A DNA stretch of 64,000 nucleotides from Planotetraspora silvatica (GCF_016863315.1 NZ_BOOQ01000013.1:62001-126000), one strand, 5' to 3'. Shown: positions 37,286-46,670, numbered from the stretch's first letter. Notes: generated by a model from the letters alone, not told the origin. Made by a program: numbers and translations.

Positions 37286-37609
37286 TCAGCGGTTGCGGCG
37301 GCGGAGCAGGATGATCGTGGCACCGACAACGAGGACCGCGCCGAGGCCGATCAGCACCGGCGCCATGGACTGCGCCGGCGGATACCGCTCCTCGCCTTCC
37401 ATCTCGGCGGCGGAGCGCGATGTGGAGCCCCCCACGAGATCCCCGAACGACGACACCAGGTGTTCGGCGTTGGCCTTGACCTTGGCGACGCTCCGCTCGG
37501 CCACCCGTTTCGGGCTCACCCGGTCCGCGATGGCGTCGACCGTGCGAGCCAGCTCGGCCCGGGTGCGCTCGATCTCTCGTTCCAGCGCATCGGGATCGGT
37601 GTCAGCCAT
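37286..37609 (-). CDS. DUF3618 membrane-tail protein
   Basis: A 107-residue protein. The N-terminal region LEREIERTRAELARTVDAIADRVSP is the DUF3618 helix. A Ser/Glu linker follows, then one C-terminal membrane helix (MAPVLIGLGAVLVVGATIILL) and a basic end (RRRNR). Such proteins are common in actinobacteria, often near phage-holin-like membrane proteins, and their role is not known. It is a single gene divergent from bcp. Confidence 0.85.
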   Translation of the reverse strand: MADTDPDALEREIERTRAELARTVDAIADRVSPKRVAERSVAKVKANAEHLVSSFGDLVGGSTSRSAAEMEGEERYPPAQSMAPVLIGLGAVLVVGATIILLRRRNR

Positions 37610-37742
37610 GCGATCCCCTCCTGTGGTTTCCGTAGGTGATCAGTCTGCCAGGTCCGGTACGCACCCCGCACAACGGCCGAACCGGTAGTTTGGTTGACGC
37701 TTGTCCGCACATCGACGCGGGTCACCCTCACGGGAGGTATTC

Positions 37743-38210
37743 ATGAGCAGGCTCGAGGTCGGCGACGCCGCGCCCGAATTCACCCTCAAGGACGACAAGG
37801 GCGAAGAGGTGTCGCTCGAGTCGTTCCGTGGCCAGCGCGTCATCCTTTATTTCTACCCAGCGGCGATGACTCCAGGCTGCACCAAGCAGGCCTGCGACTT
37901 TCGCGACAATCTGGGCTCTCTCACCGCCCAGGGCTTCGTGGTCCTCGGCGTCTCCAAGGACAAGCCCGCTAAGCTCCAGCAGTTCCGCGAGCGTGACGCG
38001 CTCACGTTCCCGCTCCTGTCCGACGTCGATCTCGACGTGCACAAGGCGTACGGCGCCTACGGCGAGAAGACGAACTACGGCAAGACGATCCTGGGCGTCA
38101 TCCGCTCGACTTTTGTCATCGACGCCGACGGCAAGGTCGAGAAGGCGCTCTACAACGTGAAGGCCACCGGCCATGTCGCCCGCCTGGTGAAAGAGCTCGA
38201 CATCTCCTGA
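37743..38210 (+). CDS. bcp: Thioredoxin-dependent peroxiredoxin Bcp
   Basis: A 155-residue AhpC/TSA peroxiredoxin of the BCP/PrxQ class. The peroxidatic Cys is in YPAAMTPGCT and the resolving Cys five residues later in KQACDFRD. It reduces hydrogen and organic peroxides using thioredoxin. ATG 37743 follows GGGAGGT at 4 nt; the frame is open to 37701 without a good site. A tRNA gene lies 134 bp downstream. Confidence 0.95.
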   Translation: MSRLEVGDAAPEFTLKDDKGEEVSLESFRGQRVILYFYPAAMTPGCTKQACDFRDNLGSLTAQGFVVLGVSKDKPAKLQQFRERDALTFPLLSDVDLDVHKAYGAYGEKTNYGKTILGVIRSTFVIDADGKVEKALYNVKATGHVARLVKELDIS

Positions 38211-38344
38211 CCCGTACGGTCACACCGGCAGGGGCCCCCGCAAAACGGGCGGCCCGTGGCGGTGTCCAGCCTGTACGATGGGCGGCGCCTGCCTGTGACG
38301 CCACAGGGACCGCGCCGTCCGTCGGCGGCGCGCGTCGAAGCTCA

Positions 38345-38417
38345 GGGGCCGTAGTCCAACGGCAGAGACAGCGGCTTTAGGTGCCGTCCAGCGTGGGTTC
38401 GAATCCCACCGGCCCCA
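38345..38417 (+). tRNA. tRNA with UAG (Leu) anticodon and a class I cloverleaf
   Basis: A 73-nt cloverleaf: acceptor arms GGGGCCG (38345-38351) and CGGCCCC (38410-38416) with discriminator A. The anticodon stem GCGGC/GCCGT holds loop TTTAGGT, so the anticodon is UAG (leucine CUA). The T arm is GTGGG-TTCGAAT-CCCAC. The D stem is only three pairs plus a mismatch. The variable loop is 5 nt (CCAGC), whereas bacterial tRNA-Leu is normally class II with a long variable arm. CCA is not encoded. The amino acid is assigned from the anticodon only. Confidence 0.8.
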
Positions 38418-38437
38418 CTGCGTGACCGGCCATCCGG

Positions 38438-39079
38438 CTACGAGGTCGGAGCGGGATTCGGTACCGCTCCGGGTCCGTCACAGCGGATTCCCGCGTCGGT
38501 CCGTCGGCAGTATCCGGACAGGTCGTCCGACGGCTGGTCCTGCCCGAAACGCCGGCCGTTCTGGCCGTATCCCGGCATCCGCCGCGGCCCCTGATCGGGG
38601 TTCGACCACACGACGCCGTACCGCGGGCCGTGGAACCGGTGCCACAGGACGTCACCGACCGCGACGACGCTCCCGCCGAACAGGGCTCCCACCACCGCGC
38701 ACACCAGACCGACGATCACGAGCCGGTTGGCGTCCGTCCGCCGGGGCCTAGAAGCGCCCGGCTGAGGAGCACCCAGCCGAGGAGCGCCCGAAGGTCCCGC
38801 CGGTGGACCACCGGGGACTCCGGGCCCGCCCTGTCCCGCCGCGGGACGCCAGCCTGGAGCATTCCAGCCGGCCCCGCCGGGACCGTAGGCATACCCCGGC
38901 GCCTGGAACGCGGATTGGCCGGCGGAGCCTACTCCGGACCCTGCAGCAGATCCGGAGCCTGGCTCCGCCGTGGTCTGGTCGGGAGCCGCCTCGGCAGGTA
39001 GCGGTGTGGTGCCCTCTCCCGGCCCCGGAACGCGCGACTCATCCTCAGCATCGCGCGGCCCTCCATGTTGATCCGCCAT
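38438..39079 (-). CDS. Hypothetical Pro/Gly-rich single-pass membrane protein
   Basis: About 213 residues. The first 110 are disordered and rich in Pro, Gly and Ala. One membrane helix follows (LVIVGLVCAVVGALFGGSVVAV). The external part has HRFHGPRYGVVW and two cysteines near the C-terminus (SGYCRRTDAGIRCDGPG), which could form a disulfide. I recognise no family. The ATG at 39079 has AGGAG 7 nt upstream. It faces away from the histidine kinase gene and ends just after the tRNA. Confidence 0.7.
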   Translation of the reverse strand: MADQHGGPRDAEDESRVPGPGEGTTPLPAEAAPDQTTAEPGSGSAAGSGVGSAGQSAFQAPGYAYGPGGAGWNAPGWRPAAGQGGPGVPGGPPAGPSGAPRLGAPQPGASRPRRTDANRLVIVGLVCAVVGALFGGSVVAVGDVLWHRFHGPRYGVVWSNPDQGPRRMPGYGQNGRRFGQDQPSDDLSGYCRRTDAGIRCDGPGAVPNPAPTS

Positions 39080-39244
39080 CACAGATCTCCTGTCCGCCCC
39101 ACCGAGGCGCTCCCGTGGATAATGATGGTCCTCGTTTCGTAAAGGCGACGTAAGGCCCGTCTTCGCATCTGCGACCTGAGTCGTACGCCCGGATCCGCCC
39201 GAAGGCGGAACACCGCTGAGCAGCCACTACGTAGGGTTGGAACC

Positions 39245-40423
39245 GTGTTCGGCAGACCACGCGCCTGGGCCCGGCGTCATCCCGTCCTGATCGACTCCTT
39301 CACGGTCTCTCCACTCGTCCTGTTCTGCCTGGCCACGGTCGGGAACTTCAGCGAAGCCCAGTGGCTGGCCGGCACCCGCGTGGGGATGCCGGCGGGCCTG
39401 TTCCTGACGATCGCGCTCCTCGCGCCGCTCATGGTGCGCAGGAACCACCCCCGCGAGGTGTTCGCGGCCATCGCCCTCCTCAGCTTCGGCCAATGGGTGG
39501 CCGGCCTGGCCGAGATCCCGGCGAACCTCGCCGTCCTCGTCGCGATGTACGCCGTGGCCGCCCGCTGCACCGCCGCCTGGGCCGTCGCGGCCGGTCTGGT
39601 GACTGAGGTCGGGCTGGCGCTCGCCCAGTCCCGCTACACCGCTTTCGAACCGTCGACCTTCGCCTCCATGTCGGTGTTCGTCGTGGCCATCTGGGTCACC
39701 GGGATCTACGCGAACACCCGGCGGCGCTTCGTCGAGAGCCTGGTGGAGCGCGCCGAACGCGCCGAACGTGAGCGGGACCAGCAGGCGCAGATCGCCGCCG
39801 CCGCCGAGCGCACCCGCATCGCCCGTGAGCTGCACGACGTCGTCGCGCACAACGTCAGCGTGATGGTGGTGCAGGCGGACGGCGCGGGTTACGCCATCGA
39901 CAGCGACCCGGAGCAGGCGCGCCGTGCCGTACAGGCGATCTCGGCGACGGGGCGCACGGCGCTCGCCGAGATGCGACGCCTGGTGGGGGTGCTCAGGCAG
40001 GAGGGGGACCACACGCAGGAGTACGCTCCGCAACCGGGAGTGGCTCAGCTCGGCGACCTGGTCAAGCAGGTCGGCGACTCCGGATTGCCGATCGACTTCA
40101 CCGTCTCCGGCGTGCCGCACGTACTCCCGGAGGGAGAACAGCTGGTGATCTACCGGATCGTCCAGGAGGCGCTGACGAACACCCTCAAGCACGGGGGGCC
40201 GGGCGCTCGCGCCCTGGTCGACATGACGTACGGCCGGGGCGAGGTCATGCTGCGGATCTCCGACGACGGCAGGGGCGCGGCCGCGATCGCGTCAGAGGGC
40301 GGACACGGACTGGTCGGCATGCGCGAGCGGGCGGCGATGTACGGCGGGAGCATCGACGCGGGCCCGAAGGCCGGCGGCGGCTTCCAGGTGCTCGCGCGGA
40401 TCCCGACCGGAGTGACGGTATGA
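39245..40423 (+). CDS. Sensor histidine kinase, NarL/DesK type
   Basis: A 392-residue kinase. An N-terminal bundle of about four to five membrane helices is followed by a short coiled coil (VERAERAERERDQQAQIAAAAERTR is within it). The HisKA_3 phospho-acceptor is ARELHDVVAHNVSVMVVQ, and the HATPase domain has EALTNTLKHGGPGA and HGLVGMRERAAMYGG. The GTG start has no Shine-Dalgarno site but a TAGGGT -10-like box 8 bp earlier, so the transcript may be leaderless. It pairs with the response regulator 19 bp downstream. The adjoining ABC transporter suggests a role in sensing an envelope-active compound. Confidence 0.93.
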   Translation: MFGRPRAWARRHPVLIDSFTVSPLVLFCLATVGNFSEAQWLAGTRVGMPAGLFLTIALLAPLMVRRNHPREVFAAIALLSFGQWVAGLAEIPANLAVLVAMYAVAARCTAAWAVAAGLVTEVGLALAQSRYTAFEPSTFASMSVFVVAIWVTGIYANTRRRFVESLVERAERAERERDQQAQIAAAAERTRIARELHDVVAHNVSVMVVQADGAGYAIDSDPEQARRAVQAISATGRTALAEMRRLVGVLRQEGDHTQEYAPQPGVAQLGDLVKQVGDSGLPIDFTVSGVPHVLPEGEQLVIYRIVQEALTNTLKHGGPGARALVDMTYGRGEVMLRISDDGRGAAAIASEGGHGLVGMRERAAMYGGSIDAGPKAGGGFQVLARIPTGVTV

Positions 40424-40442
40424 CGGACAGGAAGCTGCGGCG

Positions 40443-41108
40443 ATGATTCGAGTGATGGTGGTCGACGACCAGGAACTGGTGCGCACGGGATTCCGGATGG
40501 TGCTCGGGGCGCAGCCCGACATCGAGGTCGTCGGTGAGGCGGCGGACGGGGCCGCGGCCATCGAGACGTTGCGCACGACCGAAGCCGACGTTGTGTTGAT
40601 GGACGTCCGGATGCCCCGCATGGACGGGGTGGAGGCGGCCCGGCTCATCTGCGCGTCCCCCGGCTCGCCGAAGGTCCTCATGCTGACGACCTTCGACCTG
40701 GACGAGTACGCCTTCGAGGCCATCAAGGCGGGCGTCTCGGGCTTCCTGCTCAAGGACGTGCCGCCGCCCGAGCTGATCAGCGCCATCCGTTCCGTCCACG
40801 CCGGGGACGCCGTGATCGCCCCCAGTACGACCAGGAGGCTGCTCGACCGCGTCGCCGTACATCTGCCGGCGGGCGAGGCCCTGAAGCGGGACGACGACAC
40901 CCTGACGGCGCGGGAGCGTGAAGTCCTGTACCACGTGGCCCTGGGGCTGTCGAACTCGGAGATCGCCCAGCAGTTGCAGCTGGCGGAGGCGACGGTGAAG
41001 ACCCACCTCGGCCGGATCCTGGCCAAACTGAGCCTGCGTGACCGTGCTCAGGCCGTCGTCTACGCGTACGAAAGCGGGCTCGTCACGCCCGATCGTTCCC
41101 AGGGCTGA
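40443..41108 (+). CDS. LuxR/NarL-family response regulator
   Basis: A 221-residue regulator. The receiver domain has the acidic pair in VVDDQELVRTG, the phosphorylated Asp in DVVLMDVRMPRMDGV and the Lys in GFLLKDVPPPE. The C-terminal GerE helix-turn-helix is TAREREVLYHVALGLSNSEIAQQL...VKTHLGRILAKL. GGAAG precedes the ATG. It should control the ABC transporter genes that begin 112 bp downstream. Confidence 0.95.
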   Translation: MIRVMVVDDQELVRTGFRMVLGAQPDIEVVGEAADGAAAIETLRTTEADVVLMDVRMPRMDGVEAARLICASPGSPKVLMLTTFDLDEYAFEAIKAGVSGFLLKDVPPPELISAIRSVHAGDAVIAPSTTRRLLDRVAVHLPAGEALKRDDDTLTAREREVLYHVALGLSNSEIAQQLQLAEATVKTHLGRILAKLSLRDRAQAVVYAYESGLVTPDRSQG

Positions 41109-41189
41109 CTCGGGACTACATCAGAAATCGCAGATCCTCCGTACGGACCCTCAGCAAACGGATCAGAAAGCCCTTCGCACGGCAGAGGT

Positions 41190-41204
41190 GCACGCATGAT
41201 CACG
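41190..41204 (-). repeat. Single copy of the TGATCATGC repeat
   Basis: GCACGCATGATCACG lies in the gap between the response regulator and the ABC ATPase gene, 16 bp before the latter's start. The same 15 bp recur exactly at 44497-44511, on the other side of the transporter genes, in the same orientation. Confidence 0.75.
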
Positions 41205-41220
41205 AATCTAGGGTTTTCGT

Positions 41221-41964
41221 ATGACCACAATCACGAGTGTCCGGAGCGCCGTGACCGCGCAGGGGCTCACCAAGGTGTACGGCACGGGCGACGCAGCCGT
41301 GCACGCCCTGCGCGGAATCGACGTCGGGTTCGCCACCGAGGCGTTCACCGCGATCATGGGCCCGTCGGGCTCCGGCAAGTCGACGCTGATGCACTGCCTC
41401 GCCGGACTCGACTCGGTGACGGACGGCCACGTCTCCATCGGCGACATCGAGATCACCCGGCTGAACGACAAGCGGCTCACGCTGCTGCGGCGCGAGCGCG
41501 TCGGCTTCATCTTCCAGGCGTTCAATCTGCTGCCCACCCTGACCGCCGAGCAGAACATCCTGCTGCCGTTGCAGATCGCCGGGCGGCAGGCCGACCAGGC
41601 CCTGTTCGACCGCGTGATCGACACGGTCGGCCTCCGCGACCGGTTGCGGCACAAGCCGAGCCAGCTGTCCGGCGGCCAGCAGCAGCGGGTCGCGGTCGCG
41701 CGGGCGCTCATCAGCAAACCCCAAGTGATCTTCGCGGACGAGCCGACCGGAAACCTCGATTCGCGTAGCGGCGCGGAGGTCCTGGCGTTCCTGCGCACCT
41801 CGGTGCGGGAACTCGGGCAGACGATCGTGATGGTGACCCACGATCCCGTCGCGGCGTCCTACGCCGACAGGGTCGTGTTCCTCCGCGACGGGCTGCTGGT
41901 GCGCGAGATCGAGCAGCCGACGCCGCAGACGGTCCTCGACACGCTCGTGGCGCTGGAGGCCTGA
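41221..41964 (+). CDS. ABC transporter ATPase, MacB/LolD type
   Basis: A 247-residue ATPase. Walker A is GPSGSGKSTLMHCLAG, the Q loop GFIFQAFNLLPTLTAEQN, the signature LSGGQQQRVAVARAL, Walker B VIFADEPTGNLD and the His switch MVTHDPVA. This is the MacB/LolD/FtsE subclass that works with FtsX-like permeases by mechanotransmission. Its stop is 3 bp from the permease start. A TATG start without a strong ribosome-binding site follows the repeat copy at 41190. Confidence 0.95.
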   Translation: MTTITSVRSAVTAQGLTKVYGTGDAAVHALRGIDVGFATEAFTAIMGPSGSGKSTLMHCLAGLDSVTDGHVSIGDIEITRLNDKRLTLLRRERVGFIFQAFNLLPTLTAEQNILLPLQIAGRQADQALFDRVIDTVGLRDRLRHKPSQLSGGQQQRVAVARALISKPQVIFADEPTGNLDSRSGAEVLAFLRTSVRELGQTIVMVTHDPVAASYADRVVFLRDGLLVREIEQPTPQTVLDTLVALEA

Positions 41965-41967
41965 CCC

Positions 41968-44448
41968 GTGTTCAGGACCACCATCATGGGCCTGCTGGCG
42001 CACCGGCTCCGGCTGGTGCTCACCTCGCTGGCCATCATCCTCGGCGTGGGCTTCATCGCCGGGACCTTCGTGCTCACCGACACGATCGACGCCGGCTTCA
42101 GCCAGTCCTTCACCGCCGCCGCCGACAAGATCGACGTCGCGGTGCGCTCCAAGGACGACCCGCTTCCCCCGAGCCTGCTCGCCAAGATCGGATCAGTCGC
42201 CGGCGTCAAGGACGCACAACCCGTCGTGTCCGGCGAGGCGCCCCTCATCGGCAAGGACGGCAAGACCGTCGGCGAACTCGTCACCGCCGGGGTGTCGTTC
42301 CCCTCGTACCGGCTGGACGTCACCAGCGGCAAGGCGCCGGCGTCGGACGGCGAGGCCCTGGTCGACACGAGCACGGCGAGGACGCAGGGCTTCCGGATCG
42401 GGGACACCATCGGCGTCCTCGACCAGAAGAACGTCCGGCACGACTTCCGGCTCGTCGGCACCTTCGACGTCGGCGTCGACCAGTCCCTCGCCGCCCGCGG
42501 CGCGGTCGCCTACACCCCGGCGACCGCGATGCGGATGACGGGAGCGACGGGCTACGCCGAGATCGACGTCACCACCGCGGGCCCGTCCAGGGAGAGTCTC
42601 CGTACGGCCGTCGCCGCGGTCGCCGGGTCCGGCGCCAAGGTCCAGACCGGGGAGGAGGTCGCCTCCGACCTGGCGGCGTCCAACGGCGCGAGCACCGAGT
42701 ATCTGAAGGTCGGCCTGCTGATGTTCGGATTCATCGCGCTGCTGGTCGCGGGCCTGGTGATCTATAACACCTTCGGAATCCTGGTCGCCCAGCGCATGCG
42801 CGAGCTGGCGCTGCTGCGATGCATCGGGGCGACCCGTCGTCAGGTCTTCGGCTCGATCATGTTGGAGTCGGCCATCGTCGGACTGGTCTCCTCGATCCTC
42901 GGCCTGGCCGCCGGGCTCGGCATGGGATGGCTCGCCGTGTTCCTGCTGGGGACCTACCAACCGGACGTGGAGGTCCCCACGGGCACCGTGACGTTGTCGC
43001 CGCAGACCATCGTCATCGGCCTGGCGACCGGCCTGATCATGACGGTCGTCGCGGCCCTGCTCCCGGCCCGCCAGGCCACCAAGGTCGCGCCCGTCGCGGC
43101 CCTGCGCACGCAGACCGAGGAGCACACGTTCCGCGCCGGCGTCGTACGGATCGTCTTCGCCGTGCTGTTCGGGCTGGCCGCCGCGGGACTGACGTACATG
43201 GGCGTGACCGCGAAGCCCGACGAGACGGCGCTCATGACCGTGATGGCGGGCGGCGTGCTGGCCTTCTTCACCGTGCTGATCCTCGGGCCGGTGGTCGTCA
43301 CACCGCTGAGCGGGCTGGCCGGCTGGCTGCCCGGGCGGCTGTTCGGGGTGCCGGGCCGCCTGGCCACGGAGAACTCACGCCGCAACCCGAAGCGGTCGGC
43401 CACGACGACGATCGCCCTCACCATCGGCGTCACTCTCATGACGTTCATGGCCGTCCTCACCGCGACCATGCGGGCCACCGCCGACCAGGAGCTCGACTCG
43501 CAGTTCCCCGCCGACTACCGGGTCGCCGCGCAGACCGGCGACATCCCCCACGCGGTCGCGGAGGCGTTGCGCGGGCACTCGGAGTTGGCCACCGTGGCGG
43601 AGTTCAGGGAGGTCGACGGCAAGCTCGACGACGAGGACTATCCCATCGGGACGGTGACGTCGTCGGTGCTCGAGACCGCTGTGCGGCCGAAGGCGACGTC
43701 GGGCTCCGCCGACGGCTTCAAGCCGGGAACGGTCATGATCGCCGACTACGTGGCCAAGCAGCTCAAGATCAAGGTGGGCGACGACGTCAGGGTTGGAACC
43801 GCGAAGAACGCCACCCCGCTTCGTGTGGTCGCCATCCTCGACTCGCAGTCGTTGCTGCCGTCGATCACCGTGCCGGAGCAGTTCTTCGACGAGCGCTTCG
43901 GGAAGACGGACGACAACCAGATCCTGATCACCGCGGCCGACGGCGCCGACCTGGACAAGGCACGGGCGATCGTGGACAACGCGACCCAGCCGTACCCGGC
44001 GGTGAAGGTCGCCAGCTCCACCGAGATCCGCGGTCAGTTCGACGAGGCGATCAACGGCATATTGTCGGTCGTCACCGGCCTGCTCGGCCTCGCGATCGTC
44101 ATCTCGCTGCTGGGCATCGCGAACACGTTGTCGTTGTCGGTTCACGAGCGGACGCGCGAGTCGGCGCTGCTGCGCGCCCTCGGCCTGAAGCGCGGGCAAC
44201 TGCGCGGCATGCTCACCGTCGAGGCGCTGATCCTCGGTCTGGTCGGCGCCCTCGTCGGCACCGTCCTCGGCATCGTGTACGGCTGGGCCGCGACGACGAC
44301 GATCTCGGAGTCGGTGAGCTTCCGGCTGCCCGTCGGGCAGGTCGCGTTGTTCATCGCGGCGTCCGGGCTTGCCGGAGTGCTGGCGGCCGTCCTTCCCGCC
44401 AGGCGCGCGGCGCGGACGTCCATCGTGGGCTCCCTCGCGAGCGACTGA
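41968..44448 (+). CDS. FtsX-like ABC permease, duplicated
   Basis: An 826-residue permease with two FtsX/MacB-type modules. Each has one helix ([22 protein letters not shown] and the [21 protein letters not shown] region), an extracytoplasmic MacB-PCD domain, and a three-helix FtsX block ([49 protein letters not shown]). The repeated [17 protein letters not shown] and [17 protein letters not shown] mark the coupling helices. With the upstream ATPase and two-component system it probably exports or defends against an envelope-active molecule. It starts with GTG. Confidence 0.94.
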   Translation: MFRTTIMGLLAHRLRLVLTSLAIILGVGFIAGTFVLTDTIDAGFSQSFTAAADKIDVAVRSKDDPLPPSLLAKIGSVAGVKDAQPVVSGEAPLIGKDGKTVGELVTAGVSFPSYRLDVTSGKAPASDGEALVDTSTARTQGFRIGDTIGVLDQKNVRHDFRLVGTFDVGVDQSLAARGAVAYTPATAMRMTGATGYAEIDVTTAGPSRESLRTAVAAVAGSGAKVQTGEEVASDLAASNGASTEYLKVGLLMFGFIALLVAGLVIYNTFGILVAQRMRELALLRCIGATRRQVFGSIMLESAIVGLVSSILGLAAGLGMGWLAVFLLGTYQPDVEVPTGTVTLSPQTIVIGLATGLIMTVVAALLPARQATKVAPVAALRTQTEEHTFRAGVVRIVFAVLFGLAAAGLTYMGVTAKPDETALMTVMAGGVLAFFTVLILGPVVVTPLSGLAGWLPGRLFGVPGRLATENSRRNPKRSATTTIALTIGVTLMTFMAVLTATMRATADQELDSQFPADYRVAAQTGDIPHAVAEALRGHSELATVAEFREVDGKLDDEDYPIGTVTSSVLETAVRPKATSGSADGFKPGTVMIADYVAKQLKIKVGDDVRVGTAKNATPLRVVAILDSQSLLPSITVPEQFFDERFGKTDDNQILITAADGADLDKARAIVDNATQPYPAVKVASSTEIRGQFDEAINGILSVVTGLLGLAIVISLLGIANTLSLSVHERTRESALLRALGLKRGQLRGMLTVEALILGLVGALVGTVLGIVYGWAATTTISESVSFRLPVGQVALFIAASGLAGVLAAVLPARRAARTSIVGSLASD

Positions 44449-44496
44449 GCCCGCTCACAGCCGGCCGTACGCCGAGGGTAGGGCGTGCGCGGTCAC

Positions 44497-44511
44497 GCAC
44501 GCATGATCACG
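44497..44511 (-). repeat. Single copy of the repeat, overlapping a stop codon
   Basis: GCACGCATGATCACG, identical to 41190-41204. The TGATCA core (44504-44509) supplies the TGA stop of the minus-strand YrhB-like gene (44509-44507), whose end reads GCG-TGA-TCA-TGC. Confidence 0.75.
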
Positions 44512-44770
44512 CAGGTGGGGGGAGGGGGGTGGGCCACTGCTCGGCCACGTCGTTCGGGCCGAGCAGTGGCCGTATCACGATGTCACCCGTCGTGCCGTCG
44601 ATGACGACGCAGCCGCCCCCCACCGTCTCGGGGGGAACACTCGGGTCCTCGGGCTCGTCGTCCGCGATCCAGGCTACGTAGCCGCCGTCGAAGGCGAGCA
44701 TCTCCGCCTCGGATCCGCGATCACCGAAATAGCGCTCCGCCAGCTCCCGCGCCTGGTCGGGCGAGACCAT
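44507..44770 (-). CDS. YrhB/Imm35-like small protein, probable immunity protein
   Basis: An 87-residue protein: SPDQARELAERYFGD at the N-terminus, a beta-rich middle (MLAFDGGYVAWIAD), then GGGCVVIDGTTGDIVI, the pattern of YrhB-like immunity proteins. It starts 1 bp inside the stop of the toxin gene (TGATG), so it is translated with it. The longer open frame to 45040 overlaps the toxin and is a shadow. Proteins of this type usually protect the producer from the toxin encoded next door. Family assignment is by pattern only. Confidence 0.7.
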   Translation of the reverse strand: MVSPDQARELAERYFGDRGSEAEMLAFDGGYVAWIADDEPEDPSVPPETVGGGCVVIDGTTGDIVIRPLLGPNDVAEQWPTPLPPPA

Positions 44771-46545
44771 CAAAGGCGCTGCCCTTCCCGGTCGATGACC
44801 ACGCAGAAGACCCCGGTGACGACCTCGTACGGCGGTTCGACCGCCATGTGACCCCGCTGCGCGTCGATCCACAGGACCTCGTCCCGGCAGTTCACGGCGT
44901 TCCATGCGTGGCTCCCACCACCCGGCCAGCGGGTGATGAGCATCGCGCTCGCCCCGTGACCTCCGAAGACCAGGCGCTGCGCGATGGCCACGTAGGCGCG
45001 ACGGCCGTGCCCGACATACTCGAACCGATGCCCCAGCCACTGCTCGGCGCGGGCCACTCCCCCGGTCTCACCGGTCAGAAGCGGCTTTCCCCCCGCGTCG
45101 AACTCAGGCTGACGACGTGCGGCCACGACCGGTTCCCCGTGCCAGGTCGACATGACGGCGAGCGCGCAGTCGACGGCGTTCGTCGACCGGAACGGGTCCT
45201 CCGTCGGCCCCTCCGCGTTGATCAGACGGATCCACGTGCCCCGGGGATCGGGGAACCGGCCGCTGACCGCTTGGACGAGACTCGCCTGGGCGAGGATCTC
45301 CTCGGTCCCCGGCCTCGACTCCGCGAGCCCGCCCGGCTTGCCGTACGGACGCGTCGTCTCCAGTCGCGGCGGCCTGCGGGCACTATCGAACCAGTCAGGC
45401 TCGAGATCCGTGCCCGCGTCGTCCCGGACCCGGGATCCGGCTGGTCCCCGCATAGGACCCTGCTCCCACCCCGGGACGGCCGACTGCGGCGGGACGTCCG
45501 ACACCGTCGGGACCTCTGACCGCGGCGGGACGTCTGGGTGCGGCGGGACCTCTGACCGCGCCGGGCTCTGGCCCCATTCCGGGCGCTCTCCCCAAACCGG
45601 AATCCCGGCATCGGGTGCGGCGGTCTCAGCGACCACGCCTTCGGCCGACGCGACCGGCGACAGGTCCGCCAGGCCCTCCCCGCCGGAGGCGGGCGCAGGC
45701 GGCAGTGCCGAAACAGGTGCGGGTGTCGAAACCGGTGCGGGTGCGGGTGCCTCAACCCGGACCCCGGCAACGGCCTCGACCGACGCTTCAACAGGTGCCG
45801 GAACCGATGTCTCAGCCGGCACTTCGAGCTGTGCGCCGGCCTGCGTCCCGTGCTGTGCTTCGACCTGTGCTCCCGGCTGTGTTCCCGGCTGTACGGCCGC
45901 GTCGGCGATCGCCTCACTCGCCGGATCGGCTGCGAACGCGGCCCCCTCCAGTGCGTGGGTGGCGGTGTCGCCCGTGGCATCCGCAACTGGGGCGACGGCG
46001 CCCTCGGCCGCGTCCTCCACAACACCGTCGTTCAGACCGTCATTCAGACCACCGTTCAGACCGGCATTCGGGCCGTCGGCCAGGCTGTCGCCCGGGGCCT
46101 CGCTCAGGCCGTTCGGCGTGCCGCCCAGCAGGGGATTGGACGTCCCCTTCACCAGGCCGTTCCGCGCACCCTTCGCCAAACCGTTGAGCAGGCCGCTCAG
46201 CAGCCCGGTCGACGTGCCGTTCGAAGTGCCGTTGGACATCCCGTTGGCCAGGCCGTTCGCCATGCTCTTCGCCGAAGCGTTCACCATGCCACCGGCCACG
46301 CTGTTCGCCGGGCCGTCCGCCAGGACGACCGCACGCACCTCGGCGTGACGGTTCTCCTGGACTCGACCTTCCGTGCAGAGATCGTCCACGTGGCGATCGT
46401 CGAGGTGCCGGTTCTCCCCGGACGCCGGAGTCTCCGCGGCCCTCTCGTAATCGCGCCACCTACGCCCGTCTGCGCTCACGATCGGGTTGTAGACACCGGT
46501 CGGCAACCGCCACCGGGCATGCCTGCGAGCCATCTCCTGAGTCAC
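44770..46545 (-). CDS. Polymorphic toxin-like protein with papain-fold glutamine deamidase (Tox-PL) domain
   Basis: About 591 residues. The C-terminal 150 resemble the papain-fold toxin 1 domain: catalytic Cys in TNAVDCALAVMSTWHGEP, His in GGGSHAWNAVN, and Asp in LWIDAQRG. The middle is disordered. One part repeats small units (NGLANGMSNGTSNGT, GLNGGLNDGLNDG), another is Pro/Ala/Val-rich, and a third has a PPHPDVPPRSEVP-type repeat. The N-terminus (ARRHARWRLPTGVYNPIV) has no signal peptide, so the export route, if any, is unclear. Start choice among GTG 46569, GTG 46545 and ATG 46533 is uncertain; 46545 has AGGGGG upstream. Confidence 0.75.
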   Translation of the reverse strand: MTQEMARRHARWRLPTGVYNPIVSADGRRWRDYERAAETPASGENRHLDDRHVDDLCTEGRVQENRHAEVRAVVLADGPANSVAGGMVNASAKSMANGLANGMSNGTSNGTSTGLLSGLLNGLAKGARNGLVKGTSNPLLGGTPNGLSEAPGDSLADGPNAGLNGGLNDGLNDGVVEDAAEGAVAPVADATGDTATHALEGAAFAADPASEAIADAAVQPGTQPGAQVEAQHGTQAGAQLEVPAETSVPAPVEASVEAVAGVRVEAPAPAPVSTPAPVSALPPAPASGGEGLADLSPVASAEGVVAETAAPDAGIPVWGERPEWGQSPARSEVPPHPDVPPRSEVPTVSDVPPQSAVPGWEQGPMRGPAGSRVRDDAGTDLEPDWFDSARRPPRLETTRPYGKPGGLAESRPGTEEILAQASLVQAVSGRFPDPRGTWIRLINAEGPTEDPFRSTNAVDCALAVMSTWHGEPVVAARRQPEFDAGGKPLLTGETGGVARAEQWLGHRFEYVGHGRRAYVAIAQRLVFGGHGASAMLITRWPGGGSHAWNAVNCRDEVLWIDAQRGHMAVEPPYEVVTGVFCVVIDREGQRL

Positions 46546-46670
46546 GTGCTGCGGCCCCCTCCCTGACACGTAATCAGGGTGCCGATGGTAGGGGCGGCCT
46601 CACCGCCGTCACAGCGGCTTTCCCAAGTCCAGAAGGATCGCCGGCGGCCTTCAGCAGGGTTCGTCCGGGT

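Noticed and set aside
45152-46348. A 398-codon plus-strand frame with Pro-Phe-Arg repeats opposite the toxin gene
   Set aside because: It mirrors the low-complexity NG repeats of the toxin gene on the other strand and has no ribosome-binding site. The minus-strand frame ends in a recognisable domain.
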